This document shows positions 49,065 through 57,148 of a stretch of 64,000 nucleotides of DNA, piece after piece. The stretch lies in the NCBI RefSeq assembly GCF_024648825.1, contig NZ_JANBBE010000003.1, forward strand, positions 124,001 to 188,000, read 5' to 3'. The notes below the pieces were generated by a model that had not been told where the DNA came from, did not search any database, and worked only from the letters and a program-made list of their open reading frames with translations. A program made the position numbers and the translations under genes. The number at the start of each line of letters is the position of its first letter. Position 1 is the first letter of the stretch. This stretch comes from Lentzea californiensis. GTDB taxonomy: Bacteria > Actinomycetota > Actinomycetes > Mycobacteriales > Pseudonocardiaceae.

Positions 49065-49793
49065 ATGATCGTGAACTCCGCGCTCGCCGCTGCTCTCGAC
49101 GCCCAGGCCGACGATTCGGTGCTGCTGGCCGCGCTGGCCGACCACGGGGTGTTCGTACCCGTGCACGCGAACGGGTCCGTGCTCTTCCTGAAGGACTCGG
49201 ACGGAAGTCCTGCTCTCCCCGGTTACGTCAGCGAGGCGTGCTGCTCGGACCAACTGCCGGAGTCGGCCGGTGCCGTGCACTGCGACGTCCTGCGGCTGCT
49301 GGACATCGCGGCGCAGACCGGTGTCGGGATGCTGTCGCTGCAGTCGCCCGGCGGCTGGGCCCGCGTGCCGGTGCCGTTGCTGCGCCACACGATGCGGGAG
49401 CGCGGCCGGGACGCGGCGGGGGAGCGACTGCTGCTTCGCCCGTCCACGCACGTGCTGGCCATCGCGTTGCGGCAGGCGCTGGTGCGGCGGATCGCGGAGT
49501 TCCCGGCGATCCGGACGGTCTGGGTGTCGAACGCGCGGTGGGTCGACACCGGTATGGAGAACCTGATGCTGCACATCGCGGTGGACGAGCCGATCCCCTC
49601 GCCTTCGGCGAAGCGGTTGATGGAGGTTCTGCTGACGGAGGAAGTGGTGCTCGGCGAAGGCGATCCGCACCTGGGCTCGCTCGCGCTGAACACCACGACG
49701 CACGCGGACCACATGGCTGAGCTGGAGACGATGGGACTGGACCAGGTGCGGGCGCCGGAGAAGCGCCCCCAGCGGTGGTGGCGCCGCTCCTGA
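49065..49793 (+). CDS. SseB-like protein
   Basis: The 242-residue protein starts behind GGGGGAGGAA. An N-terminal SseB-like domain (LAAALDAQADDSVLLAALADHGVFVPVHANGSVLFLKDSDGSPALPGYVS) is followed by a C-terminal region with IPSPSAKRLMEVLL. SseB proteins (enhanced serine sensitivity in E. coli) are of unknown biochemistry and occur near type VII and signalling genes in actinomycetes. Its stop abuts the stop of the convergent nucleotidase. Confidence 0.6.
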   Translation: MIVNSALAAALDAQADDSVLLAALADHGVFVPVHANGSVLFLKDSDGSPALPGYVSEACCSDQLPESAGAVHCDVLRLLDIAAQTGVGMLSLQSPGGWARVPVPLLRHTMRERGRDAAGERLLLRPSTHVLAIALRQALVRRIAEFPAIRTVWVSNARWVDTGMENLMLHIAVDEPIPSPSAKRLMEVLLTEEVVLGEGDPHLGSLALNTTTHADHMAELETMGLDQVRAPEKRPQRWWRRS

Positions 49794-50666
49794 TCACTCG
49801 TTCGTCACCCCGAACGGCACGTGCACGCACGGCACCGTCTGGATCAGGTGCCCGCGCTGGTCGTCGAAGAAGATGTGCGGCTTGAGCACGTCCAGGATCG
49901 GCGCCTTCTCCAACCCTCCCAAGAAGAACGCGTCGTTGACGGTGAGCCCCCAAGCCTTGAGGCTGTTGATCGCGCGCTCGTGGGCGGGAGCGGATCGCGC
50001 GGTCACCACCGAGACGCGGATGCGGTCCTCGGCTTGGCGCTGGATCCGGTTCACGCCCGCGAGGAAGTTCCTCAGCGGACCGGGATCCAGTGGTGTGACG
50101 ACGTTCGTGGCCTCGTGCCGCTGGAACTGGTCGAGGCCGCCGCTCTGGTAGATCCGCTCGGACGCGTCGCCGGCCAGGACGCCGTCGAAGTCGAACGCGA
50201 TCCGCAGCGCCGGATCGTCGTCGTCCCGGAACGACGACTTGAGGACCTGGCCCGCCGGGAGGCCGGCGAGGGTCGCCTTGCGGACGTCGTTCTCGTTGGC
50301 GGACAGGAACAACGACATGTTCAGGGCCGGCATGAACTCGTGTGCTGCCCGGCCCTCGGTGAAGATCGCGCGGGTGATCCCGAGGCCGTGGTGCGCGGCG
50401 GAGCGGAGGATGCGCAGGCCGGTGTCGGGGGAGTTGCGCGACAGCACGATCACCTCGACCAGCGGTGCCAGCGCGTTGAGGCGCAGCAGGCGGCGGAGGA
50501 ACGGGAACGCGACTCCGGCGGCGAACGGTTCGGCGAGGTGTGCTTCCTGGTAGGCGCGGTAGGCCTGTTCGCCCTCGGTCGTGAAGACGGCGTCGGACTG
50601 CTCGAGGTCGAACAAGGCGCTCGACGCGACGCCTACGACCAGCAGGTTGTCCAGGCTGGGGGCCAC
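49794..50666 (-). CDS. Cytosolic 5'-nucleotidase (NT5C1-like)
   Basis: The 290-residue protein matches the NT5C1 family of cytosolic 5'-nucleotidases. The HAD-type catalytic motif is displaced to the middle: IAFDFDGVLAGDASE. VTARSAPAHERAINSLKAWG and the acidic FFDDQRGHL supply later motifs, and VIVLSRNSPDTGLRI is also characteristic. It dephosphorylates nucleoside monophosphates such as AMP, using Mg2+. It starts at a GTG and stands alone. Confidence 0.85.
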   Translation of the reverse strand: MAPSLDNLLVVGVASSALFDLEQSDAVFTTEGEQAYRAYQEAHLAEPFAAGVAFPFLRRLLRLNALAPLVEVIVLSRNSPDTGLRILRSAAHHGLGITRAIFTEGRAAHEFMPALNMSLFLSANENDVRKATLAGLPAGQVLKSSFRDDDDPALRIAFDFDGVLAGDASERIYQSGGLDQFQRHEATNVVTPLDPGPLRNFLAGVNRIQRQAEDRIRVSVVTARSAPAHERAINSLKAWGLTVNDAFFLGGLEKAPILDVLKPHIFFDDQRGHLIQTVPCVHVPFGVTNE

Positions 50667-50701
50667 AACACGGGATCGTAGCCACCCGGTCCGCGCTTTT
50701 C

Positions 50702-50717
50702 TGGTACGGTCGTACCA
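50702..50717 (+). promoter_or_regulatory. Palindromic operator over leaderless promoter of SMR pair
   Basis: TGGTACG-GT-CGTACCA is a perfect 7-bp dyad with 2-nt centre that ends at the base before the ATG. It contains TACGGT (50705-50710), a -10-like hexamer 7 nt before the start codon. A TetR-type repressor bound here would block both the -10 box and the start site. Confidence 0.65.
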
Positions 50718-51032
50718 ATGTACTGGGTTGTGCTGGTGGCCTCCGGGGTGCTGGAGGCCGTGTGGGCCACGGCGCTCGCGGCGTCGAAGGGTTTCCGCCG
50801 GCCGTGGCCGGTGGTGGTGTTCGCCGTGTCGATGACGCTGAGCGTCATCGGGCTCGCGTGGGCGATGCGGGAGATCCCGGTCGGCACGGCGTACGCGGTG
50901 TGGGTCGGCGTGGGGGCCGTGCTCACGGTGCTCGTCGCGGTGCTGCGCGGTGAGGAGAAGCTCGGGGTGGCCAGGGCGTTGCTGCTCGTCGCGCTGATCG
51001 GCTGCGTCGCGGGCCTGAAGGTGGTGAGCTGA
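50718..51032 (+). CDS. SMR-family exporter subunit 1 (Gdx/QacE-like)
   Basis: The 104-residue four-helix protein starts MYWVVLVASGVLEAVWATALAASKGFRRPWP, with the membrane-embedded Glu (E13) that binds cation and proton in all SMR pumps. The V-x-x-A-x-x-K-G-F region is like the Gdx guanidinium exporters, and the GTAYAVWVGVGA helix 3 motif is present. It overlaps the second SMR gene by 1 bp (TGATG), suggesting a heterodimer as in YkkCD/EbrAB. Substrate is a cationic drug or guanidinium-like compound. Confidence 0.9.
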   Translation: MYWVVLVASGVLEAVWATALAASKGFRRPWPVVVFAVSMTLSVIGLAWAMREIPVGTAYAVWVGVGAVLTVLVAVLRGEEKLGVARALLLVALIGCVAGLKVVS

Positions 51033-51439
51033 TGTACTGGGCCGTGTTGCTGGCCAGCGCCGTGCTCGAAGCGGTGTGGGCGACGGCGTTGTCCCAAGGG
51101 GCCTACGTGCTCTTCGTGATCGCCGCGACGCTGAGCATGGTCGGGCTTTCCGTTGGCATGAAACGGATTCCGGTCGGGACCGCGTACGCGGTGTGGGTCG
51201 GCACCGGTGCCGCCCTGACCGTGACGTGGGCGATGATCACCGGCGAGGAAGCGGTCTCCGCGTGGAAGATCGTGTTCCTCACCGGGATCATCGCCTGCGT
51301 CATCGGCCTGAAGTTCCTGAAGTCAGGAGGATCAGGCGTTGAGCGTCCACCGCTGGTTCGCGGTGCCGGCGCAGTCCCAGAGCTGAAGCCTGGTGCCGTC
51401 GGCGGAGCTGTTGCCGGTGGCGTCGAGACAACGTCCTGA
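51032..51439 (+). CDS. SMR-family exporter subunit 2, extended C-terminus
   Basis: The 135-residue protein has the four SMR helices (MYWAVLLASAVLEAVWATALSQGAYVLFV; IPVGTAYAVWVGTGAALTVTWAM) with E13 and the helix 3 GTAYAVWVG motif conserved. The loop after helix 1 is shorter than in subunit 1 and lacks the KGF motif, which fits the asymmetric partner of a heterodimer. About 37 residues follow helix 4 (KSGGSGVERPPLVRG...). They are encoded antisense to the end of the chitinase gene, an overlap of 108 bp, and are low complexity. Confidence 0.85.
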   Translation: MYWAVLLASAVLEAVWATALSQGAYVLFVIAATLSMVGLSVGMKRIPVGTAYAVWVGTGAALTVTWAMITGEEAVSAWKIVFLTGIIACVIGLKFLKSGGSGVERPPLVRGAGAVPELKPGAVGGAVAGGVETTS

Positions 51440-52669
51440 CCCCGCGTTGCGCAGCTGGCCGTTGGCCTCGGCGGTCCACTGCTGGTTGCCCGCACCCGTG
51501 CAGTCCCACAACTGGGTCACCGCGCCGTTGGCGGTGCCGGACGCGTCCAGGCACTTGCCCAAGGCGCGCAACGTGGCTCCGTTGCGAGTCCACTGCTGGG
51601 CGTTGGTGCCGTTGCAGGTGTAGAGCTGGATCGCGGTGCCGTTGGCGGAGCTCGCCGCGGCCACGTCCACGCACTTGCCGCCGAACCCGGTGAGGGTGCC
51701 ACCGGTGGGCGGGTTCGGGGTGCCGCCGCCGGCGGTCTCCCAGATGGCGTTGAGCAGGCTGGTGCTGCCGGTCGTGTCCTGGGAGAGCTCCCAGTTCATG
51801 ATGCCGCCCGCGTTGGCCAGCGCCCACTGGGTCTTGCGACGGATCGTCGGAAGACCGTTGTAGGAGTTGCCGTTGTAGGTGTCGCGGTTGGCGTTGGCCG
51901 GGTCCTGCGCGACGAGGTCGCGGTAGGAGATGTAGGTCGGCCGGCTGTAGAACGGCACACCGAGGACGGCCTTGCTCGCCGGCAGTCCGCGGTTCTTCCA
52001 GAAGTTGACGGAAGCGATCGACCAGTCGTAGTTCGCGTGCGGGCTACCGCCGTCGTAGGCCATGATGTTCAGCCAGTCGACGATGCCGAACACCGCGGGC
52101 TGCACGCCGTTCGCCGTGCCGCCCTCACTGACGACCGCGGCCGTGAGCAGCTTGCCGCGGCTGTGCAGCTGGTCGCCCAGCTGGCGCATCAGCAGCGTGT
52201 AGTTGTCGCCCTCGACGCCCGGATCCGGGTACTCCCAGTCCATGTCGACGCCGTCGAGGTTGTACTGGCCGACCAGGTTGATCAGCGCGTTGACGAACGT
52301 CGTGCGGCCGTTGGCGCTGGCCGCGAGGATCTCGAAGTTGTCGTCGTTGCCGTCGTTCCAGCCGCCGACCGCGATCGAGACCTTGACGCCGTTCTGGTGG
52401 CCGAGGCTCACCAGCTGCTGCAGCTTGCCGGGGTCCGGCACGCCCTGGAGCGTGCCGTTGGAGTTCGGCAGCACGAACGAGTAGTTGATGTGCGTCAGCT
52501 TGTTGTAGGGGAGCGTGCTGACGTTGCCGGCCCAGGACGGCATGTAGCCGACGCTTTTGAACCCGGCGGGGTAGGCGGCCTGCGCGGCAGGCGCCATGAC
52601 TGTCAATGTCGCCGCGGCGGCGGCCAGCGCTAGGCCGGCGGCACCGAGGCGTGAGCGGAATGAACGCAT
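51332..52669 (-). CDS. Secreted GH18 chitinase with ricin-B (CBM13) domain
   Basis: The 445-residue protein has a signal peptide (MRSFRSRLGAAGLALAAAAATLTVMAPAAQAA). A GH18 catalytic barrel follows, with KVSIAVGGWN and the DxxDxDxE motif in DGVDMDWEYPD, catalytic Glu last. A linker (GGGTPNPPTGGT) leads to a beta-trefoil with three QxW repeats (NAQQWT; NQQWT; NQRWT). It hydrolyses chitin outside the cell and the trefoil binds glycan. A DasR-type site upstream implies induction through GlcNAc catabolism. Its 3' end overlaps the SMR gene. Confidence 0.9.
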   Translation of the reverse strand: MRSFRSRLGAAGLALAAAAATLTVMAPAAQAAYPAGFKSVGYMPSWAGNVSTLPYNKLTHINYSFVLPNSNGTLQGVPDPGKLQQLVSLGHQNGVKVSIAVGGWNDGNDDNFEILAASANGRTTFVNALINLVGQYNLDGVDMDWEYPDPGVEGDNYTLLMRQLGDQLHSRGKLLTAAVVSEGGTANGVQPAVFGIVDWLNIMAYDGGSPHANYDWSIASVNFWKNRGLPASKAVLGVPFYSRPTYISYRDLVAQDPANANRDTYNGNSYNGLPTIRRKTQWALANAGGIMNWELSQDTTGSTSLLNAIWETAGGGTPNPPTGGTLTGFGGKCVDVAAASSANGTAIQLYTCNGTNAQQWTRNGATLRALGKCLDASGTANGAVTQLWDCTGAGNQQWTAEANGQLRNAGSGRCLDATGNSSADGTRLQLWDCAGTANQRWTLNA

Positions 52670-52714
52670 TGCAGGGAGAGGCCTTCCACTTCGTCGAGCG
52701 CCCACCGCGACGTT

Positions 52715-52730
52715 AGTGGTCTAGACCGGT
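52715..52730 (-). promoter_or_regulatory. DasR-responsive element (dre)-like site
   Basis: AGTGGTCTAGACCGGT lies 46 bp upstream of the chitinase start. It matches the Streptomyces dre consensus ACTGGTCTAGACCAGT at 14 of 16 positions, including the whole central GGTCTAGACC. DasR is a GntR repressor released by glucosamine-6-phosphate. Confidence 0.75.
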
Positions 52731-52749
52731 TGCGGGAAGATCGACTGGG

Positions 52750-52769
52750 GACCGGAACTGGTTCCGGTC
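52750..52769 (-). terminator. Hairpin after SDR gene
   Basis: GACCGGAAC-TG-GTTCCGGTC is a perfect 9-bp dyad, 14 bp past the leftward SDR stop and 20 bp before the dre-like site. It is probably the SDR terminator, or a second regulator site for the chitinase. Confidence 0.5.
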
Positions 52770-52782
52770 GGCTTTCGGGCCA

Positions 52783-53520
52783 TCACCGCAGGTAGGAGGC
52801 ACCGTTCACGTCGATGATCGTGCCGCTGGCCCACACCGCGTCCTCCGTGGTCAGCCACGCGACGGCCGCGGCGACCTCCTCGGGTTCGGCGACGCGGCCG
52901 AACGGGCTCTGCGCCCGGATCAGCTCGCCCTCCGGGCTCGCGAGGAGGTCGGTGACCATGCCGGTCCTGACGAAGCCCGGTGCGACGCCCGCGACCGCGA
53001 TGCCCTGCGGGGCCAGTGACTGGGCGAGCGACTGGGTCATCGCGTGCAGGCCCGCCTTCGCCGCGCCGTACGCGGGGGCATCGGGCTCACCCCGGTAGGC
53101 ACCCCGCGAGCCGACGTTGACGATGCGACCGCCGCGGGGCATGTGCCGGACCGCATGCCACGCGAGGTCGGCCGGCCCGTACAGGTTGAGCTCGATCGTG
53201 CGGCGCCAGGCCTGCTGCCACTCCTCGAAGCTCGTCGTGGCGATGGGGTGGTGGAAGTAGATGCCCGCGTTGTTGACCAGGACGTCGAGACCACCGAGCT
53301 TCTCGGCGGTCTCCTGGACGATCCGCCCGGCCTGGTCCGCGCCGAGATCGCCCTGCACGGTGACGTGTCCCTCGCCGGGCAGGTTCCCGGCCACGGTGCG
53401 CGCCTCGTCCGCGCCGGAGCGGTAGTGGACGGCGACCTGGTGGCCTTGCCGGGCCAGCGCGTGGGCCACGGCGGCGCCGATGCCACGCGAGGCCCCGGTG
53501 ACGAGAGCACGTCGAGTCAT
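52783..53520 (-). CDS. Short-chain dehydrogenase/reductase (FabG-like)
   Basis: The 245-residue classical SDR shows the TGASRGIG cofactor motif, NNAG, catalytic Ser in VNVGSRGAYRG and Y-x-x-x-K in PAYGAAKAG. The C-terminal IIDVNGASYLR is typical of 3-oxoacyl-ACP reductase-like enzymes. It is NAD(P)-dependent and of unknown substrate. It starts 7 bp after the kinase stop, so it may share the kinase transcript. Confidence 0.85.
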   Translation of the reverse strand: MTRRALVTGASRGIGAAVAHALARQGHQVAVHYRSGADEARTVAGNLPGEGHVTVQGDLGADQAGRIVQETAEKLGGLDVLVNNAGIYFHHPIATTSFEEWQQAWRRTIELNLYGPADLAWHAVRHMPRGGRIVNVGSRGAYRGEPDAPAYGAAKAGLHAMTQSLAQSLAPQGIAVAGVAPGFVRTGMVTDLLASPEGELIRAQSPFGRVAEPEEVAAAVAWLTTEDAVWASGTIIDVNGASYLR

Positions 53521-53527
53521 ACGACGA

Positions 53528-55405
53528 TCATGCCTGATTGTCGATCATCCACTTGCCGTTCTGCTGCACCAGCGTGTACGTGTGCGTCTCCGTCGTGAAG
53601 ATGGCGTCGCCCTGCATGTACTGCAGTGTCACGGTCACCACGTTGGGGCCCTGTGGCGAGACGTTCGACAGCCTCACCGAGGTGAACCGGTTCCAGAACT
53701 GCTGGTACGTCTGGAAGGTCTGGTTGCGGCTCGCCTTGAAGTTGTCGGTGAGCGTCGCCCAGCCCGCTTCGAGGTTGCCCGGCCTCTCCGCGTAGTAGGC
53801 GGTGATCGCCTCCTGGGCGCTCGCCGGCCCGGCGGGGGGCTGCGGGGTCTGGCCCTGGCTGGGCGTGTTCTCGGGCGGGGTCGTCTGCGAACCGGCGGGC
53901 GGCTGCGTCTGGCTGGCGGGAGGCTGCTGCGGGTCGGTCTGACCCGTCGTCTGCCCGCCCGTGGTCTGGCTCGGCGTGCTCGAGGAGGACTGCCCGTTGC
54001 TGCCGGGCGTCTGGGCGTTCTGCTTGTCGCCCTTGGGCCACAGCAGGAACGAGCCGACGCCCACGGCCAGCACGAGCAGCACGATCGCGATGGGGACCAG
54101 CGGGAACTTGCGGCGGTTCTCGTCGGGCTCCGCCGGGGGCACCGGTGCCGGTGGGCCGGAGGCGGCGACCCCCGCGCCTCCTGCCACGAGGGCCTGACGG
54201 ATCGGGGTGGTGGGCTTCGGGGCGACCGGCTGAGGCTCCGGGGTGGTGGGCTGGGGCTCTGGGGCGACGGGCGGTGCGGCCGCCGGCGTCTCCTGCGCCT
54301 GGGCCGCTTCGGCGTCCGCCGCGGGTGCGGTGGAAGGCGCCGGCTCGGGCTCGGGCTCGGCCTCTGCCTCGGGTGCGGGTTCCGGTTCGGGCTTGGCGGG
54401 CGGCGCCGTCAGCCCGGCTGCCTCCACTGCCGCGGCGCCCGCGACCAACCCCGCGGCGGCGGCAGCGGCCTCCTGCTTCGCCTTCTCCTCCGGCTGGGCC
54501 TCCACGGGGAGCTTGACCGTCGCCGGGATGACCGCGGTCGCCTCGGCGGCGAGTGGCGTCTCGTTCACGACGGCGGCCAGCAGGTGCACCGCCTCCTGCA
54601 TGGTCGGGCGGCGTGCCGGGTCGGTCGCGAGGAGCCGGAACAGCACGGGGGACAGCAGGGGGCCCGCGTTGGCCGGCGGCATGATCGAGCCACCGGCGAC
54701 GCGGTGCAGCATCACGAGGTTGTTGTCCGCCGTGCCGAACGGCGGGCCGCCCTCGACGGCGTTGTAGAGCGTGGCGCCCAGCGAGAAGACGTCGGAGGGC
54801 AGGCCCGCGTCCTCGCCGCGCGCCACCTCGGGGGAGAAGAAGGCCGGCGTACCGACGGTGCCCGTCGCGGTGGCGGTGCCGTCGTCGTCGGTGGCACGGG
54901 AGATGCCGAAGTCCGTGATCTTGACTTCCTGGTCGCCGATCAGGACGTTGCCGGGCTTCACGTCGCGGTGCTGGATGCCGTGGCGGTGCGCGGCGGCCAG
55001 GGCGGCGGCGGTGTAGCACCCGATGCGGGCCACCTCACGGGGTGGCAGCGTGCCCTGCTCGGCGATCACGGCGGCCAGGCTGCGGGAGGGGAGGTACTCC
55101 ATGATCAGCCAGGGGCGGTCTTCCTCCTCCACGACGTCGTAGACGCGGATGGCGTTCGGGTGCTCCAGCCGGGCGGCGAGGCGGGCCTCGCGCATCGCCC
55201 TGGCCTTCGCGCGGTCCACTCTGGCGTCGTCGAGGCCGTCCAGCGCGAGCAGCTCCTTGGCCGCGACCACGCGGTGTAGTTGCTCGTCATAGGCCTGCCA
55301 GACGACTCCCATCGCCCCTTGGCCGACCTTCTGCTTCAACTGGTAGCGGCTTCCGATCAGCCTGCTGCTCTCCTCCACGCGGGTGCTCCCGTCCCCTCTG
55401 ATCAC
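53528..55405 (-). CDS. Membrane Ser/Thr protein kinase (PknB-like)
   Basis: The 625-residue protein has a kinase domain at residues 20-280: GQGAMG loop, Lys50, HRDVKPGN (Asp148) and DFGIS (165-169). A Pro/Glu/Ala-rich linker (about 335-430) follows, then one transmembrane helix at about 434-456, a Ser/Gln/Pro-rich outer stretch, and a final domain of about 100 residues (AQEAITAYYAERPGNLEAGWATLTDNFKASRNQTFQTYQQFWNRFTSV) resembling NTF2-like folds. No PASTA repeats are present, so the ligand differs from muropeptide-sensing PknB. Divergent from the Clp-N gene. Confidence 0.9.
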   Translation of the reverse strand: MIRGDGSTRVEESSRLIGSRYQLKQKVGQGAMGVVWQAYDEQLHRVVAAKELLALDGLDDARVDRAKARAMREARLAARLEHPNAIRVYDVVEEEDRPWLIMEYLPSRSLAAVIAEQGTLPPREVARIGCYTAAALAAAHRHGIQHRDVKPGNVLIGDQEVKITDFGISRATDDDGTATATGTVGTPAFFSPEVARGEDAGLPSDVFSLGATLYNAVEGGPPFGTADNNLVMLHRVAGGSIMPPANAGPLLSPVLFRLLATDPARRPTMQEAVHLLAAVVNETPLAAEATAVIPATVKLPVEAQPEEKAKQEAAAAAAGLVAGAAAVEAAGLTAPPAKPEPEPAPEAEAEPEPEPAPSTAPAADAEAAQAQETPAAAPPVAPEPQPTTPEPQPVAPKPTTPIRQALVAGGAGVAASGPPAPVPPAEPDENRRKFPLVPIAIVLLVLAVGVGSFLLWPKGDKQNAQTPGSNGQSSSSTPSQTTGGQTTGQTDPQQPPASQTQPPAGSQTTPPENTPSQGQTPQPPAGPASAQEAITAYYAERPGNLEAGWATLTDNFKASRNQTFQTYQQFWNRFTSVRLSNVSPQGPNVVTVTLQYMQGDAIFTTETHTYTLVQQNGKWMIDNQA

Positions 55406-55435
55406 TCACAAGTGTGACGGTTGCCGCGGTAGCCG

Positions 55436-55464
55436 TTGACCATAACCCCACTTGGGGGTATCTA
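55436..55464 (+). promoter_or_regulatory. Leaderless promoter of Clp-N gene with spacer dyad
   Basis: TTGACC (55436-55441) and TATCTA (55459-55464) are exactly 17 bp apart, and the ATG follows 7 nt later, so the message is probably leaderless. The spacer contains the dyad CCCCA-CT-TGGGG (55446-55457), a possible operator. Confidence 0.65.
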
Positions 55465-55471
55465 CGGGGTT

Positions 55472-56137
55472 ATGCCGAAAATCAACGTGTACCTGCCCGA
55501 CGACCTGGCCGATTCCGTCAAGGACATGAACATTCCCGTCTCGGCGATCTGCCAGAGAGCCCTGGAGGGTTCCGTCAAACGGATCAGCGCGATCCGGGCA
55601 CTCACCGTCGACGACCTGAAACGCGACAACTTCCCGCACTTCACCGACCGCGCGTGGCGGGCGCTCCAGATCGCCGCGGAAAGCGCCCAGGGCACCAAGA
55701 TCGGCACGTCCCACCTCCTGAACGGCATCGTCACCGAAGGTGGGAACCTGGCCCTGGACGTGCTCCGCGCGATCGACATCACGCCGGACGGCCTTCCCTC
55801 CTTCATTCCCGCGGACATCGGCAGGAAACCCGGTTTCGCCGACGACGGCGCCGCCGCGCTGGAACTCGCCGTCACTGAGTCCATCGCGCTCGGGCACAAC
55901 TACGTGGGCTGTGAACACCTGCTGCTCGGCATCGTGGCCGAACCGAACGGCAAGGGCGGCGAGGAACTGCGCGAGCTGGGCGCGGAGATCAAGGGCACGC
56001 GGCGCGCCGTCCAGACGGCGCTCGCGGGCATCGTGCACCTGAAGAAACAGCAGCAGGCCGCCCCGGACGCGGCGAAGGTGCTGGAGATGATCATGTCGCG
56101 GCTGGCCCGGCTGGAGCAGCTCGCCGGTATCGGCTGA
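55472..56137 (+). CDS. Stand-alone Clp N-terminal repeat protein with RHH-like head
   Basis: The 221-residue protein begins with a ribbon-helix-helix-like segment (KINVYLPDDLADSVKDMNIPVSAICQRALEGSV). Two Clp-N repeats follow: FTDRAWRALQIAAESAQGTKIGTSHLLNGIV and LELAVTESIALGHNYVGCEHLLLGIV. There is no AAA+ ATPase. The C-terminus is a helical, glutamine-rich tail. Similar proteins (ClpS-like adaptors and antibiotic-stress proteins such as ClpC-N homologues) bind arginine-phosphorylated or damaged substrates or antibiotics. The DNA-binding-like head is unusual. The 3' end overlaps the WYL gene by 47 bp. Confidence 0.8.
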   Translation: MPKINVYLPDDLADSVKDMNIPVSAICQRALEGSVKRISAIRALTVDDLKRDNFPHFTDRAWRALQIAAESAQGTKIGTSHLLNGIVTEGGNLALDVLRAIDITPDGLPSFIPADIGRKPGFADDGAAALELAVTESIALGHNYVGCEHLLLGIVAEPNGKGGEELRELGAEIKGTRRAVQTALAGIVHLKKQQQAAPDAAKVLEMIMSRLARLEQLAGIG

Positions 56138-57056
56138 CGAGCTCGGCGCCGATGCGCGCCAGGTGTTCCTCCACCTCGGGTGACTCGACGGTGATCAGGC
56201 CGCCCCACCCGGCGACGTTGCGGGCGATGTCGAGCGGCCGCGGTGCCGTCAGCTCCACCTTCGTGTGCTCGCCCTGCTCCTCGACGACAGTGCAGTGGCG
56301 TCCGTGCTGGTGCTGGAAGACGGTCAGGAACCGCGTCGGCACGAGCACGGTCGCCGACGTCTCCGACCGCCTCGCCTCCATCTTCATGACGACCTCGTCC
56401 CAGGCGCCGGCGAGCTCGAAGCCCGCGGGGCGGGAGGCCGGGGTACCGGTGAGGGAGACACCCGTGACGCGGTCGAGCCGGAACGTGCGCCGCCCGTCGC
56501 CGGTGCCGGCGATGAAGTACCAGGTGCCGTCCTTGTCGACGAGTCCCCACGGGTCGACCTCGCGCTCCTTCGGTGCCTCGCCCCGCTTCTGGTAGGTCAG
56601 CCGTACCCGCACCTGTTTGACCACGGCCTGCTGCAGCGTCGTGGCCAGGGCGGGCCTGTCCTTGGTGTCCTCGCCCCACGCCGCCGTGTCGACGATCGTC
56701 GCGTCCGCGGCGGCCTCCGCCTCGGCGCGGAACGTCTGCGGCAGTGCGCGGACCAGCTTGCGCAGGGCCGACTCGATCTCCGGGGCGACGGACGCGGCCG
56801 GTCCGGCGACCAGGAACAACGCCTGGGCCTCTGCCGAGCTCAGGCCGCTCAGGTCGGTGCGGGCACCGCCGACGAGCGACCAGCCCCCGCCTCTCCCCGG
56901 CTGGGGGTACACCGGTACCCCCGCCGCGGACAGGGCTTCGAGATCGCGCCTGGCGGTGGCGTTGGAGACTTCGAGCTCTTCGGCCAGCTCGGCGGCGGTC
57001 ACCCGGCCGCGGGCCTGCATCAGCAGCAACACGGCGACTAGACGGTCTGCGCGCAT
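56091..57056 (-). CDS. WYL-domain transcriptional regulator (YafY-like)
   Basis: The 321-residue protein has an N-terminal DeoR-type helix-turn-helix (MRADRLVAVLLLMQARGRVTAAELAEELEVSNATARRDLEALSAAGVPVY). A WYL domain follows (VRLTYQKRGEAPKEREVDPWGLVDKDGTWYFIAGTGDGRRTFRLDRV) and a C-terminal WCX extension. WYL domains sense small ligands or nucleic acids. The perfect dyad 19 bp upstream of its start lies between it and the divergent VOC gene and is its probable operator. Confidence 0.9.
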   Translation of the reverse strand: MRADRLVAVLLLMQARGRVTAAELAEELEVSNATARRDLEALSAAGVPVYPQPGRGGGWSLVGGARTDLSGLSSAEAQALFLVAGPAASVAPEIESALRKLVRALPQTFRAEAEAAADATIVDTAAWGEDTKDRPALATTLQQAVVKQVRVRLTYQKRGEAPKEREVDPWGLVDKDGTWYFIAGTGDGRRTFRLDRVTGVSLTGTPASRPAGFELAGAWDEVVMKMEARRSETSATVLVPTRFLTVFQHQHGRHCTVVEEQGEHTKVELTAPRPLDIARNVAGWGGLITVESPEVEEHLARIGAELVSRYRRAAPAGPAAT

Positions 57057-57074
57057 GTCTCCAGATTCCCGCTA

Positions 57075-57099
57075 AAAGTGCTCATTGGATGAGCACTTT
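57075..57099. promoter_or_regulatory. Perfect 11-bp dyad between WYL and VOC genes
   Basis: AAAGTGCTCAT (57075-57085), centre TGG, and ATGAGCACTTT (57089-57099) are exact reverse complements. It sits midway in the 92-bp divergent spacer and should control both genes. Confidence 0.8.
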
Positions 57100-57148
57100 A
57101 CGGCGGAAGCTGAGAACACAACCGGACGAGAGCCACCTGGAGGCAGTT

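Noticed and set aside
50667..50717. ykkC-type guanidine riboswitch before the SMR genes
   Set aside because: Only 51 bp are available and they hold a palindromic operator instead.
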